Positions 1-6,201 of a stretch of 6,201 nucleotides of DNA are shown here, piece after piece. This DNA is from Victivallales bacterium (GTDB taxonomy: Bacteria > Verrucomicrobiota > Lentisphaeria > Oligosphaerales > Lenti-02): contig JABGQJ010000468.1 in the NCBI GenBank assembly GCA_018648945.1, forward strand, positions 1 to 6,201, in the 5' to 3' direction. Positions within the stretch are counted from its first letter, which is position 1, and every line of letters starts with the position of its first letter. A program made the translations under genes and the position numbers. The notes under the pieces are model-generated. The model saw only the letters and a program-made list of their open reading frames with translations. It ran no database searches and was not told where the DNA came from.

Positions 1-158
1 CGTTGGCTGCGACCTAACAAATGCCCACCCCCGAGCGCCCAACGCCGAATTGGCGACTGTGTTGCGTCATCAACCATGGCCTTTTGCAGAAAGTAGGAAG
101 TTGGCCAGTAGCCGTGAAGGGCATTCTTCGGGACGGCCGACGACGCTTCTTGCTCCGG

Positions 159-3100
159 CTAAATTGCGGCTCTGCTTCCCCCGTCACCGTTCTGGGCCTG
201 CATCACCCCAGTATCTTCCAGGATGGCGATGGCTGCGGGGAGCACAACCAGGACGAGAAGAGTCGAGGCGCTCAGTCCGAACACAATGCTGGTGGCCAAC
301 GGAATCAGGACCTGCGCCTGCAGGCTTGATTCGGCCAGCAATGGCAGCAGGCCCACGATCGTGGTCAGCGAGGTGAGCAACACCGCCCGCATGCGTTCCC
401 GGCTGGCGGCGCCAGCGGCCTGGGCGACGGTCTTGCCGCGCCAGGTGTGGATACGCACGAACTCGACGAGAAGGATCGAGTCGTTCACCACCACTCCGGC
501 CAGCGCGGCAAAGCCCATGGCGCTTGGCATGGTCATAGGCAACCCCATGAACAGGTGCCCGAAGACAACGCCAACGAAGGCGCATGGAATCGCCATCATG
601 ACCACCAGTGGCTGGACGTACCCCCGGAACTGGAAGCTGAGAATCACGAACACTCCGAGCAAGCCGATCGTGAAGCCACGCAGCAGCGTTGGCCGGGTGA
701 GGCGCGTTTCCTTGGCCTGTCCCTCAAGACCGAAGCTGACTTCGGGGAACTGCTGCTGCAGTTCAGGAAAGGCTTGCCTGGACAGGTCCCCGATGATCTC
801 CGCCGCGTTCCCCTGCCCGGCGTTGATATCGGCCTGGACCGTCACGGTCCGAACTCCATCCACTCGGGCAATCCGTGCCCAGCCCCTGGTTGGCTCGATG
901 GTGGCGACATGTTGCAGCGGCACTGCGGCACCATTCGGCGCGCGAATGCGGATGCCGTCCAGATCCGCCAAGCTGTCGCGGTCCTCTTTGGCAAGCCGGA
1001 CATCCACCTCGAAGGACTCGGAACCAACCTGGAATTCGCCGGCAACCGTGCCCCCGAAGGCAGTGCGCAACTGGGTTGCCACATTCTCTGCAGAGAGGCC
1101 GAGCGCGGTTGCCCCTGGGCGCAACCGGACCTGCATTTCCGGCTTCCCAGGTCGGAGATCATCGGTGGCATCCACCACGCCGCAGTAGTTGCTCAGCCGC
1201 CCAACGAGTGCCGAGGCGGCCGCTTTCAGCTGTCGGAGATCGGGGCCTTGCAGGCGGATCTCAAAGGGTCGGCCAGCTGGGCCGAACGCAGGCTCGGCTA
1301 GCTCGATCTGGATGGTGTCGGGTATCTTCCCCATCTCCTGCCGCCAGCGATCAAAGAAGTCGTCCAGCCGTCCAGCCCGCTCCTCGGCCGAGCGCAAGTC
1401 AACCACCACGTTGGCGACATGGGGACCGACTTCATGGGCAGCTGCGTTCGTGTGGTAGCGAACCTGCACGTGTCGCACGACCCCCTTGCCATCGGGCTGG
1501 TTCGGCGCGAGCGCCGCGTCTACTCGCCGGAGAGCCGCCAGCACCTGGGCGACCGTGGTCTCGGTGCGGGCCAGGGACGCCCCCTGCGGGAGCAGGATGT
1601 GGGCCTCCACCACATCCCCGTCGATTTCCGGGAATGGCTGGAACTTGAGGATGCCCCCGGCGAGCATGGCGACTGCAAGTAGCAGGGAAGCGGCTGTGAG
1701 TCCGCAGACCAGGTAGCGCCAAGTCACGGCCAGATCGACAGCGCGACCAAGCACCGATTCACGCAGCCAGTCCAGCGCCGTCTCTAGGCCCTGCCGCAAG
1801 CGGCCCCGGGGGTGCCTATCCGTGTCGTGAAGGGAGTGCGCCAGATGGTTGGGGAGAATGAGGAAGGCCTCGACCAGGCTCACCAGCAGCACAGCCAACA
1901 GGGCCACCGGCAGTACTTTGAGAACCTGCCCAATTGCCCCCGCAAGGAAGGAGATCGGCCCAAATACCACGACCGTGGTCAGGAAGGAGGACAGGACGCC
2001 GTTGCGGACTTCGGCGACGCCATCGATGGTTGCTTGGATGGCACTCTTGCCGAGGCCACGGTGCTTGGCGACATTTTCGGCGATCACGATGGCATCGTCC
2101 ATCAGCAAGCCCAGAGTCACCAGCAGAGCGACGGTCGTGATCATGTTGATCGTGTACCCGAACAACGCCATCAAGGCGAACGCTCCCATGAACGACACGG
2201 GCAACCCCATCGCTACCCAGAAGGAGAGGCGGAGATTGAAGAACAGCCACATGACGACGAAGACGAGCAGCAGCCCCTGCCAACCATTCTTGACCAGCAG
2301 GGACAGCCGATCCCGGACGATGGAAGAGACATCCTCGGTCAGGGCAAGGACAACCCCCGGCGGCGCCCCGGCCTGTTCTGCCTCGACGAAATCCCGCACG
2401 GCATCGTAGATCGTCAACGCATCGTCGGCTTCTGCTTTCGTCACCTTCAGGATGCCAGCACGGCGCCCATCAAAGAGGATCTTGTCTTCGGCCAGTTCGA
2501 AGGTCTCCGTAAGCCGCGCCACATCCCCCAGTCGGATCTCCGCACCCGTCTCACCCGAAGCCAGTACCAGGTTCTCCATCTCCCTCACCGACCGACGCTC
2601 CTCGGCGAAGCGCACCAGCATGTCCTGTTCGCGGGTCTCGATGGTCCCCGACGGCAGGTCGATGTTCTGTCGCCGAATCGCCTGGACGACATCGGTGATA
2701 GAGAGCCCAAGGCGCAGCAGCTCCTGCAAGGGGACCTCGACGCGGATCTGGCGGTCGCTGAAGCCCTCCACATCTACCTGGTTGACGGCCCCCAGCCGCT
2801 TCAGGCGGTCCCGCAAGCCAACACAGTACCAACGGAGATCCGTAGCCGACATGTCCCCGGCTATCGCCACGGAGATGACCGGTTTTCGGGTCCGCAGCTC
2901 GCGGACCACAGGCCGTTCGGCCTGGTCCGGAAGATCATCGATGGCATCCACTTGGGCGGCAACGTCCTGAAGGAAGGCGTTGACGTCGTGGCCCTGGCGC
3001 ATCTCGGCCACCACGATGGCCAATCCCTCCCGCGCCTCGGAACGGATTTCCGCGACATGGTTGACTGCGTCGAGAGCCTGTTCCATGCGTTCGCAGATGG

Positions 3101-3278
3101 CATTCTCGACTTCGTCGGCGGAGGCACCGGGGTAGACCACCCGGACTTCCACCTCGTCCGGGCGGAACTCCGGGAACGTCTCCAGTCGCATGGTGGGCAG
3201 GGAGAACAACCCCGCTACGACGATGACGACCAACAGCAGGTTGGAGGCGGTGGGGTGCCGAGCGAAGAAGCTAATCAT
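159..3278 (-). CDS. RND-family efflux transporter (AcrB-like inner-membrane pump)
   Basis: Inner-membrane, proton-driven pump of the RND superfamily that would export small hydrophobic or toxic compounds through an adaptor and an outer-membrane channel. The 1039-residue length is normal for the family. Seen: TM1 at about 10-30; a periplasmic porter/docking half at about 31-330; TM2-TM6 at about 333-475; TM7 at about 520-543; a second periplasmic half at about 545-865; TM8-TM12 at about 868-1016. This is the duplicated RND fold. TM4 carries the conserved aspartate pair D394-D395 (LLMDDAIVIAEN), matching AcrB D407/D408. R962 and T969 match AcrB R971 and T978. The AcrB K940 position in TM10 is N932 here (VNDSILLVEF). 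The ATG overlaps the end of the adaptor gene by 8 bases and has a purine-rich Shine-Dalgarno sequence 6 bases upstream. The TAG stop is at 161-159. A multidrug (HAE1-like) role is more likely than heavy-metal export, but the substrate cannot be read from the sequence. Confidence 0.96.
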   Translation of the reverse strand: MISFFARHPTASNLLLVVIVVAGLFSLPTMRLETFPEFRPDEVEVRVVYPGASADEVENAICERMEQALDAVNHVAEIRSEAREGLAIVVAEMRQGHDVNAFLQDVAAQVDAIDDLPDQAERPVVRELRTRKPVISVAIAGDMSATDLRWYCVGLRDRLKRLGAVNQVDVEGFSDRQIRVEVPLQELLRLGLSITDVVQAIRRQNIDLPSGTIETREQDMLVRFAEERRSVREMENLVLASGETGAEIRLGDVARLTETFELAEDKILFDGRRAGILKVTKAEADDALTIYDAVRDFVEAEQAGAPPGVVLALTEDVSSIVRDRLSLLVKNGWQGLLLVFVVMWLFFNLRLSFWVAMGLPVSFMGAFALMALFGYTINMITTVALLVTLGLLMDDAIVIAENVAKHRGLGKSAIQATIDGVAEVRNGVLSSFLTTVVVFGPISFLAGAIGQVLKVLPVALLAVLLVSLVEAFLILPNHLAHSLHDTDRHPRGRLRQGLETALDWLRESVLGRAVDLAVTWRYLVCGLTAASLLLAVAMLAGGILKFQPFPEIDGDVVEAHILLPQGASLARTETTVAQVLAALRRVDAALAPNQPDGKGVVRHVQVRYHTNAAAHEVGPHVANVVVDLRSAEERAGRLDDFFDRWRQEMGKIPDTIQIELAEPAFGPAGRPFEIRLQGPDLRQLKAAASALVGRLSNYCGVVDATDDLRPGKPEMQVRLRPGATALGLSAENVATQLRTAFGGTVAGEFQVGSESFEVDVRLAKEDRDSLADLDGIRIRAPNGAAVPLQHVATIEPTRGWARIARVDGVRTVTVQADINAGQGNAAEIIGDLSRQAFPELQQQFPEVSFGLEGQAKETRLTRPTLLRGFTIGLLGVFVILSFQFRGYVQPLVVMMAIPCAFVGVVFGHLFMGLPMTMPSAMGFAALAGVVVNDSILLVEFVRIHTWRGKTVAQAAGAASRERMRAVLLTSLTTIVGLLPLLAESSLQAQVLIPLATSIVFGLSASTLLVLVVLPAAIAILEDTGVMQAQNGDGGSRAAI

Positions 3279-4656
3279 CCTTCGCCCCCTTCCCGCTTGC
3301 TTCCGCCACGAGCCGCGCCGCGAGGTGATCGTCGAGCACGGGCTCGAGCCGCGTACCTTCGATGGCTGGAACGACGTCGGAGACCACTAGCACGTCGCCC
3401 GTTGCCAGTCCCTCGGCAATCACCGCCACGTTCCCTTGGCACCAAGCAACCCGGACCTGGCGAATCCTGAGCCGGTGCTCGCCGTCCAGGACCAGCACAC
3501 TGTTGTCGGGGCGCAACGCGTGGCGCGGAATGACGATCTGTTCCGGCTGTGGCGTGCCGCGCAGTTCGACTTCGCAATACATGCCCTTCACCAGTGGTGG
3601 CCGTACCCCCGGCAAGGACTGGGCGTAGGATTGTGGCACTTCCACGATCACCCCCATGGTTCGGGTCTGAGGATCGACCACATCGCTGATCCGAGAAAAC
3701 TCCGCCTGCCACTCTGTCGTGAAACCGCCCGAGCGGAAACGGACCATGGCCGAGACGCCCAAGGCCTGTCCCAAGCCTTCGCGTAGCGCCTGCTCCCGCA
3801 GCGATGCCGTACCTCCGGGGCCGATGACCAGGCGCAGGTCATTGGCGGGAAACTGGGCTTGGACCTCTGTCACCGCGATGCCGTCAGCCACGGCGAGTAT
3901 CTGGCCCTTGCTGGCGAACTGGCTCTGTTCGATTCTCACGTCGGCAATCCGGCATTCGAATGGGGCAGTGATTCTGGTGTCCGCGAGTTGGTTGCGCGCT
4001 TCAGCCAACTGTGCCTGGGCCTGGGCGAGACCGGCCTCCAGCATGCGTCGCTGAAACGGCACGAGTTGCACCGCCTTGGCGGCGGTCTGTGTCTTGAGTT
4101 TCTGTGCCAGGCTGTCCCGCGCCACCTTCTCGAATTCCACCTGCGGCACGACTTTTTGTGCCAGAAGCGCTTGCTGACGCGCCACATCCCGTTCCTTCAG
4201 CTCGAGCGATCGCTGTTCCGTGGTCCAGATCGCCCGGTCCAGCTTCTCGCGCAGGGCCAGTTCCTCGATCTGGGCTTCCAGGGATTTCGTCTGGGCAGTT
4301 AGCTGGGCTACCCGAAGCTCGTATTCGGTGGGGTCGATCTCCACCAGCACGGTTCCAGCCGGGACAATGGCCCCGCGCTTCAGGCGGGGGTGGACGACAA
4401 CCGCCTTGCCGTTTGTCTCGGCCACCATGTTCCAGATCCGGGCCGGAACGGCTACACCATAGCCGAGAGCCTGAGGTTGGACCGCCATGGCATCGACCGT
4501 TACCACCCGCGCCGCTGGAACCTCTGCCCCATCCTCAGTCAGTCCTGGCTTGGGACGGTGCCTCCGCAGGGCGACCAACACGACTGCGCCAACCAGTGCC
4601 GGCACGGCAAACAACAGTACCCGCTTGCCCCACCGTGGCATGTTCAATCCCTTCAT
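3271..4656 (-). CDS. RND efflux periplasmic adaptor (membrane fusion protein, HlyD/AcrA type)
   Basis: Periplasmic adaptor that links the RND pump to an outer-membrane channel. The 461 residues show an N-terminal membrane anchor at about 11-30 flanked by basic residues, with no lipobox cysteine, so it is probably anchored by a transmembrane helix rather than a lipid. Next come the first lipoyl half at about 78-110; a long Ala/Gln/Leu/Glu-rich coiled-coil hairpin at about 112-225; the second lipoyl half (DTRITAPFECRIADVRIEQ) from 226; a beta-barrel at about 262-370; and a membrane-proximal domain to about 440. The TAPF motif is a family hallmark. The first ATG overlaps the tetR stop as ATGA (4 bases). 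A second ATG at 4641 (Met6) has a better Shine-Dalgarno sequence and could be the true start, giving 456 residues with the anchor intact. It lies directly upstream of its transporter. Family assignment is firm; the specific partner channel is not visible. Confidence 0.95.
   Translation of the reverse strand: MKGLNMPRWGKRVLLFAVPALVGAVVLVALRRHRPKPGLTEDGAEVPAARVVTVDAMAVQPQALGYGVAVPARIWNMVAETNGKAVVVHPRLKRGAIVPAGTVLVEIDPTEYELRVAQLTAQTKSLEAQIEELALREKLDRAIWTTEQRSLELKERDVARQQALLAQKVVPQVEFEKVARDSLAQKLKTQTAAKAVQLVPFQRRMLEAGLAQAQAQLAEARNQLADTRITAPFECRIADVRIEQSQFASKGQILAVADGIAVTEVQAQFPANDLRLVIGPGGTASLREQALREGLGQALGVSAMVRFRSGGFTTEWQAEFSRISDVVDPQTRTMGVIVEVPQSYAQSLPGVRPPLVKGMYCEVELRGTPQPEQIVIPRHALRPDNSVLVLDGEHRLRIRQVRVAWCQGNVAVIAEGLATGDVLVVSDVVPAIEGTRLEPVLDDHLAARLVAEASGKGAKDD
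3285..3291 (-). promoter_or_regulatory. Shine-Dalgarno sequence of the RND transporter gene
   Basis: The minus strand reads AAGGGGG, then 6 bases, then the transporter ATG at 3278. The site lies inside the last codons of the adaptor gene and supports both the chosen start and translational coupling across the 8-base overlap. Confidence 0.6.
4648..4653 (-). promoter_or_regulatory. Shine-Dalgarno sequence favouring an internal start of the adaptor
   Basis: The minus strand reads AAGGGA followed by a 6-base spacer (TTGAAC) and ATG at 4641-4639, which is Met6 of the longest adaptor reading frame. The first ATG (4656-4654) has only the weaker ACAGG before it but offers the classic ATGA overlap with the tetR stop. 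Both starts keep the membrane anchor, so protein function would not change. Confidence 0.5.
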
Positions 4657-5318
4657 ACTAGCCTGTCCCCCACGCGTTCTGCGTCTGTTTCCTGGAGTTG
4701 CTTGTGGCCCTTGTGCCGGATCGCTTGGCTAAAGAATAGCCAGCACCTCTCCGTCTCTGCGGGGAGGTCGAAGGCACCTTCGCTGATATACCAGAGGATG
4801 GCTGCTGGCTGCACCATGCCAAGGAACATGAGCGCCACGGTTTCCGGCGCAGGTTCTGGGCAGAGCGTCCCTTCTTCCTGGCCCTGGCGGACAATGCCGG
4901 CCACGGCTCCAAGATACCCCTCGAGTACGCGATGAAGGCCGCGTTTCCGCTCAGCGCACCCTCCGCACACGTCTTCCGAGAAAACAAGACGTACCATGCC
5001 TGGGGTGTTCTGGATCAACTCCGTGTGGCGAAGGTAGAGGAGGCGCAATCTGGCCTCTGCCCCGTTCGCCTCCTCGCAGACCGCTGCCGCAGTCGCCAGC
5101 AGTCGCTCGCGGATCGCGGCGAGGATCGCGGCGACCAGGGCATCCTTGTCGGCGAAGTGGCGGTAGAGAGCCGAGGGAACCACCCCGATTGCTTTCGCGA
5201 CACCGGCGACGGTAAGCGCTTTCGGTCCATCCTTGCCGATCAGGGCCAGAGCCGCAGCTATCATCTGCTCCTGCCGTACCTCGCTGCGTAGCTTTGCTGC
5301 ACGTTCGCGTCGAGCCAT
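4653..5318 (-). CDS. TetR-family transcriptional repressor of the efflux operon
   Basis: Cytoplasmic dimeric repressor, 221 residues, a normal TetR length. A basic N-terminus precedes the DNA-binding domain, whose helix-turn-helix spans about 36-55 (LTVAGVAKAIGVVPSALYRH), followed by the usual F-x-x-K-D-A-L run (FADKDAL). The rest is the variable, helical ligand and dimer domain. This domain has five cysteines (81, 118, 121, 153, 192), two of them in a CGGC motif, and a basic His/Lys-rich stretch near 201-207. The ATG at 5318 starts 13 bases downstream of a perfect palindrome that overlaps the likely promoter, which implies autorepression. Its own Shine-Dalgarno sequence is poor (GGGC about 6 bases upstream of the ATG). 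The TGA stop overlaps the adaptor ATG. The regulator is the first gene of the operon it controls, rather than divergent as acrR is to acrAB. The inducer is unknown. Confidence 0.94.
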   Translation of the reverse strand: MARRERAAKLRSEVRQEQMIAAALALIGKDGPKALTVAGVAKAIGVVPSALYRHFADKDALVAAILAAIRERLLATAAAVCEEANGAEARLRLLYLRHTELIQNTPGMVRLVFSEDVCGGCAERKRGLHRVLEGYLGAVAGIVRQGQEEGTLCPEPAPETVALMFLGMVQPAAILWYISEGAFDLPAETERCWLFFSQAIRHKGHKQLQETDAERVGDRLV

Positions 5319-5331
5319 GTTTTGCCCATTT

Positions 5332-5361
5332 GCTTATTGTGAATAGGCGTTCACAATAAGC
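5332..5361. promoter_or_regulatory. Perfect 12-6-12 palindromic operator for the TetR repressor
   Basis: The left arm GCTTATTGTGAA (5332-5343) and right arm TTCACAATAAGC (5350-5361) are exact reverse complements around a 6-base spacer, TAGGCG. It sits 13 bases upstream of the tetR ATG and covers the likely -10 box. TetR-family dimers typically bind imperfect palindromes of roughly 15-30 bases at such positions. The match of size, symmetry and place makes this the autoregulatory operator with good confidence; binding itself is inferred. The AT-rich arms stand out against the GC-rich surroundings. Confidence 0.88.
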
Positions 5362-5380
5362 CGTATCGTCCTGTTATCAA
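5353..5380 (-). promoter_or_regulatory. Probable sigma70-type promoter of the tetR-adaptor-pump operon
   Basis: On the minus strand a -35-like TTGATA (5380-5375, 5 of 6 to consensus) is followed after 16 bases by a -10-like TATTGT (5358-5353, 4 of 6). Transcription would start near 5346, leaving a leader of roughly 28 bases before the tetR ATG. The -10 box lies inside the right arm of the palindrome, so a bound repressor would block polymerase directly. The placement supports the call; the -10 match is only moderate. Confidence 0.5.
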
Positions 5381-5427
5381 GCGAGCGGGGGCGTTGTCGT
5401 CCCGCAAGTCCAGAGGCCGCAGCCGGG

Positions 5428-5491
5428 GCCTAACGCGCAACCAGTCGCCCGAGTTCTTCGCAGAATCGGGCTTCTGGTCTGCGCATTCCGC
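5428..5491. other. Long imperfect bulged hairpin between two transcription units
   Basis: Plus-strand pairing: GCGCA (5435-5439) with TGCGC (5480-5484); ACCAG (5440-5444) with CTGGT (5474-5478), leaving C5479 as a one-base bulge; a TC/TT mismatch; GCCCGA (5447-5452) with TCGGGC (5466-5471); a bulged G5453; and TTCT (5454-5457) with AGAA (5462-5465) around a TCGC loop. That is 20 pairs. In the minus-strand RNA the loop is GCGA, a GNRA tetraloop. The hairpin starts about 35 bases after the stop of the upstream gene and could end or insulate its transcript, but no T-run follows on either strand, so it is not a standard intrinsic terminator. The outer boxes recall an integron attC site: minus-strand GTTAGGC matches GTTRRRY, while the opposite box is degenerate. 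The structure is certain on paper; its function is open. Confidence 0.7.
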
Positions 5492-5526
5492 TGAGCTCCG
5501 GTGGTCGGCTCAACCCAGGACGGCAA

Positions 5527-6201
5527 TCACCGAGCCCGTCCCAGCAGGACTCGGTGGCCGCGTGGAGAAAGCTCGACGGTGAGGGTGTTCTTGCGGCTCT
5601 GGACGGAGGCGGCCTTCGCGAGGGCGTCGCGGTAGCGCCAGGCCTTGAGATCGTCGAGGAAAATCGTTGCCTCGACGGGTACGGAGCGGTGGTTGACGAT
5701 GGTGAGGAGTCGTTGTTTGTCGTTGCCTCGCAGGCTGGCGACGACGGTATCGACGCAGGGCTCGCCCTCGGCCAGGTCCTTGACCGTGATACGTATGGGC
5801 ATAGGGCCGGCGGCAGCCTCGATCCAATTGGCGAGTTGCTGAACGTGTGTGGCGAGGGCCGGCGGATCGACCTTCTTGGCTTCGGCCAGGGCCTGTAGGC
5901 TGATCTCTGGATTCTCGGGGAGGAAGACGATGCGCCCCTTGCCGAGGGCGCGAGTGCGCAGGCCATCCGGATTGGCCAAGGGCTTGCCAAGGTCCTGCCA
6001 AACGATCGATTGGTTGCGGTGGGTCTTGGTCGGGAGCCGGTCGCAGATGAGGATGCCGCCATCCGCGATCCATTGCTGCAAGGGCGCAACTGTACTCGCA
6101 TGCAGGTACTCGGCGTCGAAGAGGAGCAGAGCGGCGTAGGGTATGGTGCCGGATTCGCGGGCGATCTGCTCGGGAAGGACATCAAGATCCCCGAAGACCC
6201 C
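5527..6201 (-). CDS. C-terminal part of a probable glycoside hydrolase (GH42-like tail), 5' end outside the window
   Basis: This frame is open from the right edge to a TGA at 5529-5527, giving 224 residues; the start and any catalytic domain lie outside the window. Residues 1-97 read like the Rossmann-type, glutamine-amidotransferase-like trimerisation domain of GH42 beta-galactosidases: an ALLLFDAEYL strand-turn, then LQQWIADGGILICDRLP (the 'xxFVxxGGxLV' pattern), then LGKGRIVFLPENP. Residues about 135-224 look like the small C-terminal beta-sandwich of such enzymes: LLTIVNHRSVPVEATIFL, then WRYRDAL, ending in LTVELSPRGHRVLLG. This is recognition of pattern, not of a named enzyme; another glycosidase or a non-catalytic sugar-binding protein with the same tail is possible. 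Its stop lies about 35 bases before a long hairpin, and the efflux operon then starts with its own promoter, so the two are probably separate transcription units on the same strand. Confidence 0.6.
   Translation of the reverse strand, partial: GVFGDLDVLPEQIARESGTIPYAALLLFDAEYLHASTVAPLQQWIADGGILICDRLPTKTHRNQSIVWQDLGKPLANPDGLRTRALGKGRIVFLPENPEISLQALAEAKKVDPPALATHVQQLANWIEAAAGPMPIRITVKDLAEGEPCVDTVVASLRGNDKQRLLTIVNHRSVPVEATIFLDDLKAWRYRDALAKAASVQSRKNTLTVELSPRGHRVLLGRAR

Noticed and set aside
1..96. Short frames open to the left edge: plus strand to a TAG at 94-96, and minus strand from an ATG near 76
   Set aside because: About 25-31 codons with no recognisable protein pattern and no good ribosome binding site; chance openness is likely in GC-rich DNA.
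37..115. A second candidate attC pairing, minus-strand GGCCAAC (115-109) with GTTGGGC (43-37)
   Set aside because: The end boxes nearly match, but the sequence between them has no inner pairing, so it cannot form an attC-like fold.
223..1301. Plus-strand frames of 284-321 codons over the 3' half of the pump gene
   Set aside because: Low-complexity shadow translations, Ser/Arg/Thr-rich or His-rich, opposite conserved RND sequence.
1812..3470. 552-codon open frame on the plus strand antisense to the pump and adaptor genes
   Set aside because: It is rich in His, Gln, Asp, Arg and Pro, has no recognisable domain, and lies opposite two clearly conserved genes. Long antisense frames are common in GC-rich DNA.
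5414..5431. AGGCC/GGCCT short hairpin as a terminator
   Set aside because: Only five base pairs with an 8-base loop and no T-run on either strand.
5430..6185. 251-codon minus-strand frame overlapping the glycosidase-like gene
   Set aside because: It is Ser/Pro/Arg-rich with no fold pattern, and it runs through the intergenic hairpin. The frame ending at 5527 has a convincing domain pattern instead.

Overview
The window is GC-rich and every supported gene reads on the minus strand. It carries a compact three-gene efflux operon of the RND (resistance-nodulation-division) type, next to the 3' end of an unrelated gene that looks like carbohydrate metabolism. A tripartite RND pump needs an inner and an outer membrane, so the host is a Gram-negative (diderm) bacterium. 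The sequence does not settle the phylum. I see no tRNA, rRNA, CRISPR, insertion sequence or transposase.

Layout, in the direction of transcription from right to left. (1) 6201-5527 is the C-terminal 224 residues of a protein that starts outside the window. It resembles the tail of GH42-type glycosidases: a glutamine-amidotransferase-like trimerisation domain followed by a small beta-sandwich. (2) 5526-5319 is intergenic. It holds a long imperfect hairpin (5428-5491), a sigma70-like promoter and a perfect 12-6-12 inverted repeat (5332-5361) overlapping the -10 box. (3) 5318-4653 is a TetR-family repressor. (4) 4656-3271 is a periplasmic adaptor (membrane fusion protein). (5) 3278-159 is an AcrB-like RND transporter. 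(6) 158-1 has no gene I can support.

The three efflux genes overlap by 4 and 8 bases, so they are very probably one translationally coupled mRNA. The inferred logic is that the TetR dimer binds the palindrome over its own promoter and keeps the operon off. An unknown ligand, probably a pump substrate, releases it. The adaptor and transporter then assemble with an outer-membrane TolC-like channel. No channel gene is in the window; it may lie beyond position 1 or elsewhere in the genome.

The points most worth a second look are the perfect operator; the long bulged hairpin, which ends on the minus strand in a GTTAGGC box and recalls integron attC sites; a weaker similar arrangement just beyond the other end of the operon; and the replacement of the usual transmembrane-10 proton-relay lysine of the transporter by asparagine. 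None of these proves a new system. The core of the window is an ordinary efflux operon with some unusual flanking structure.
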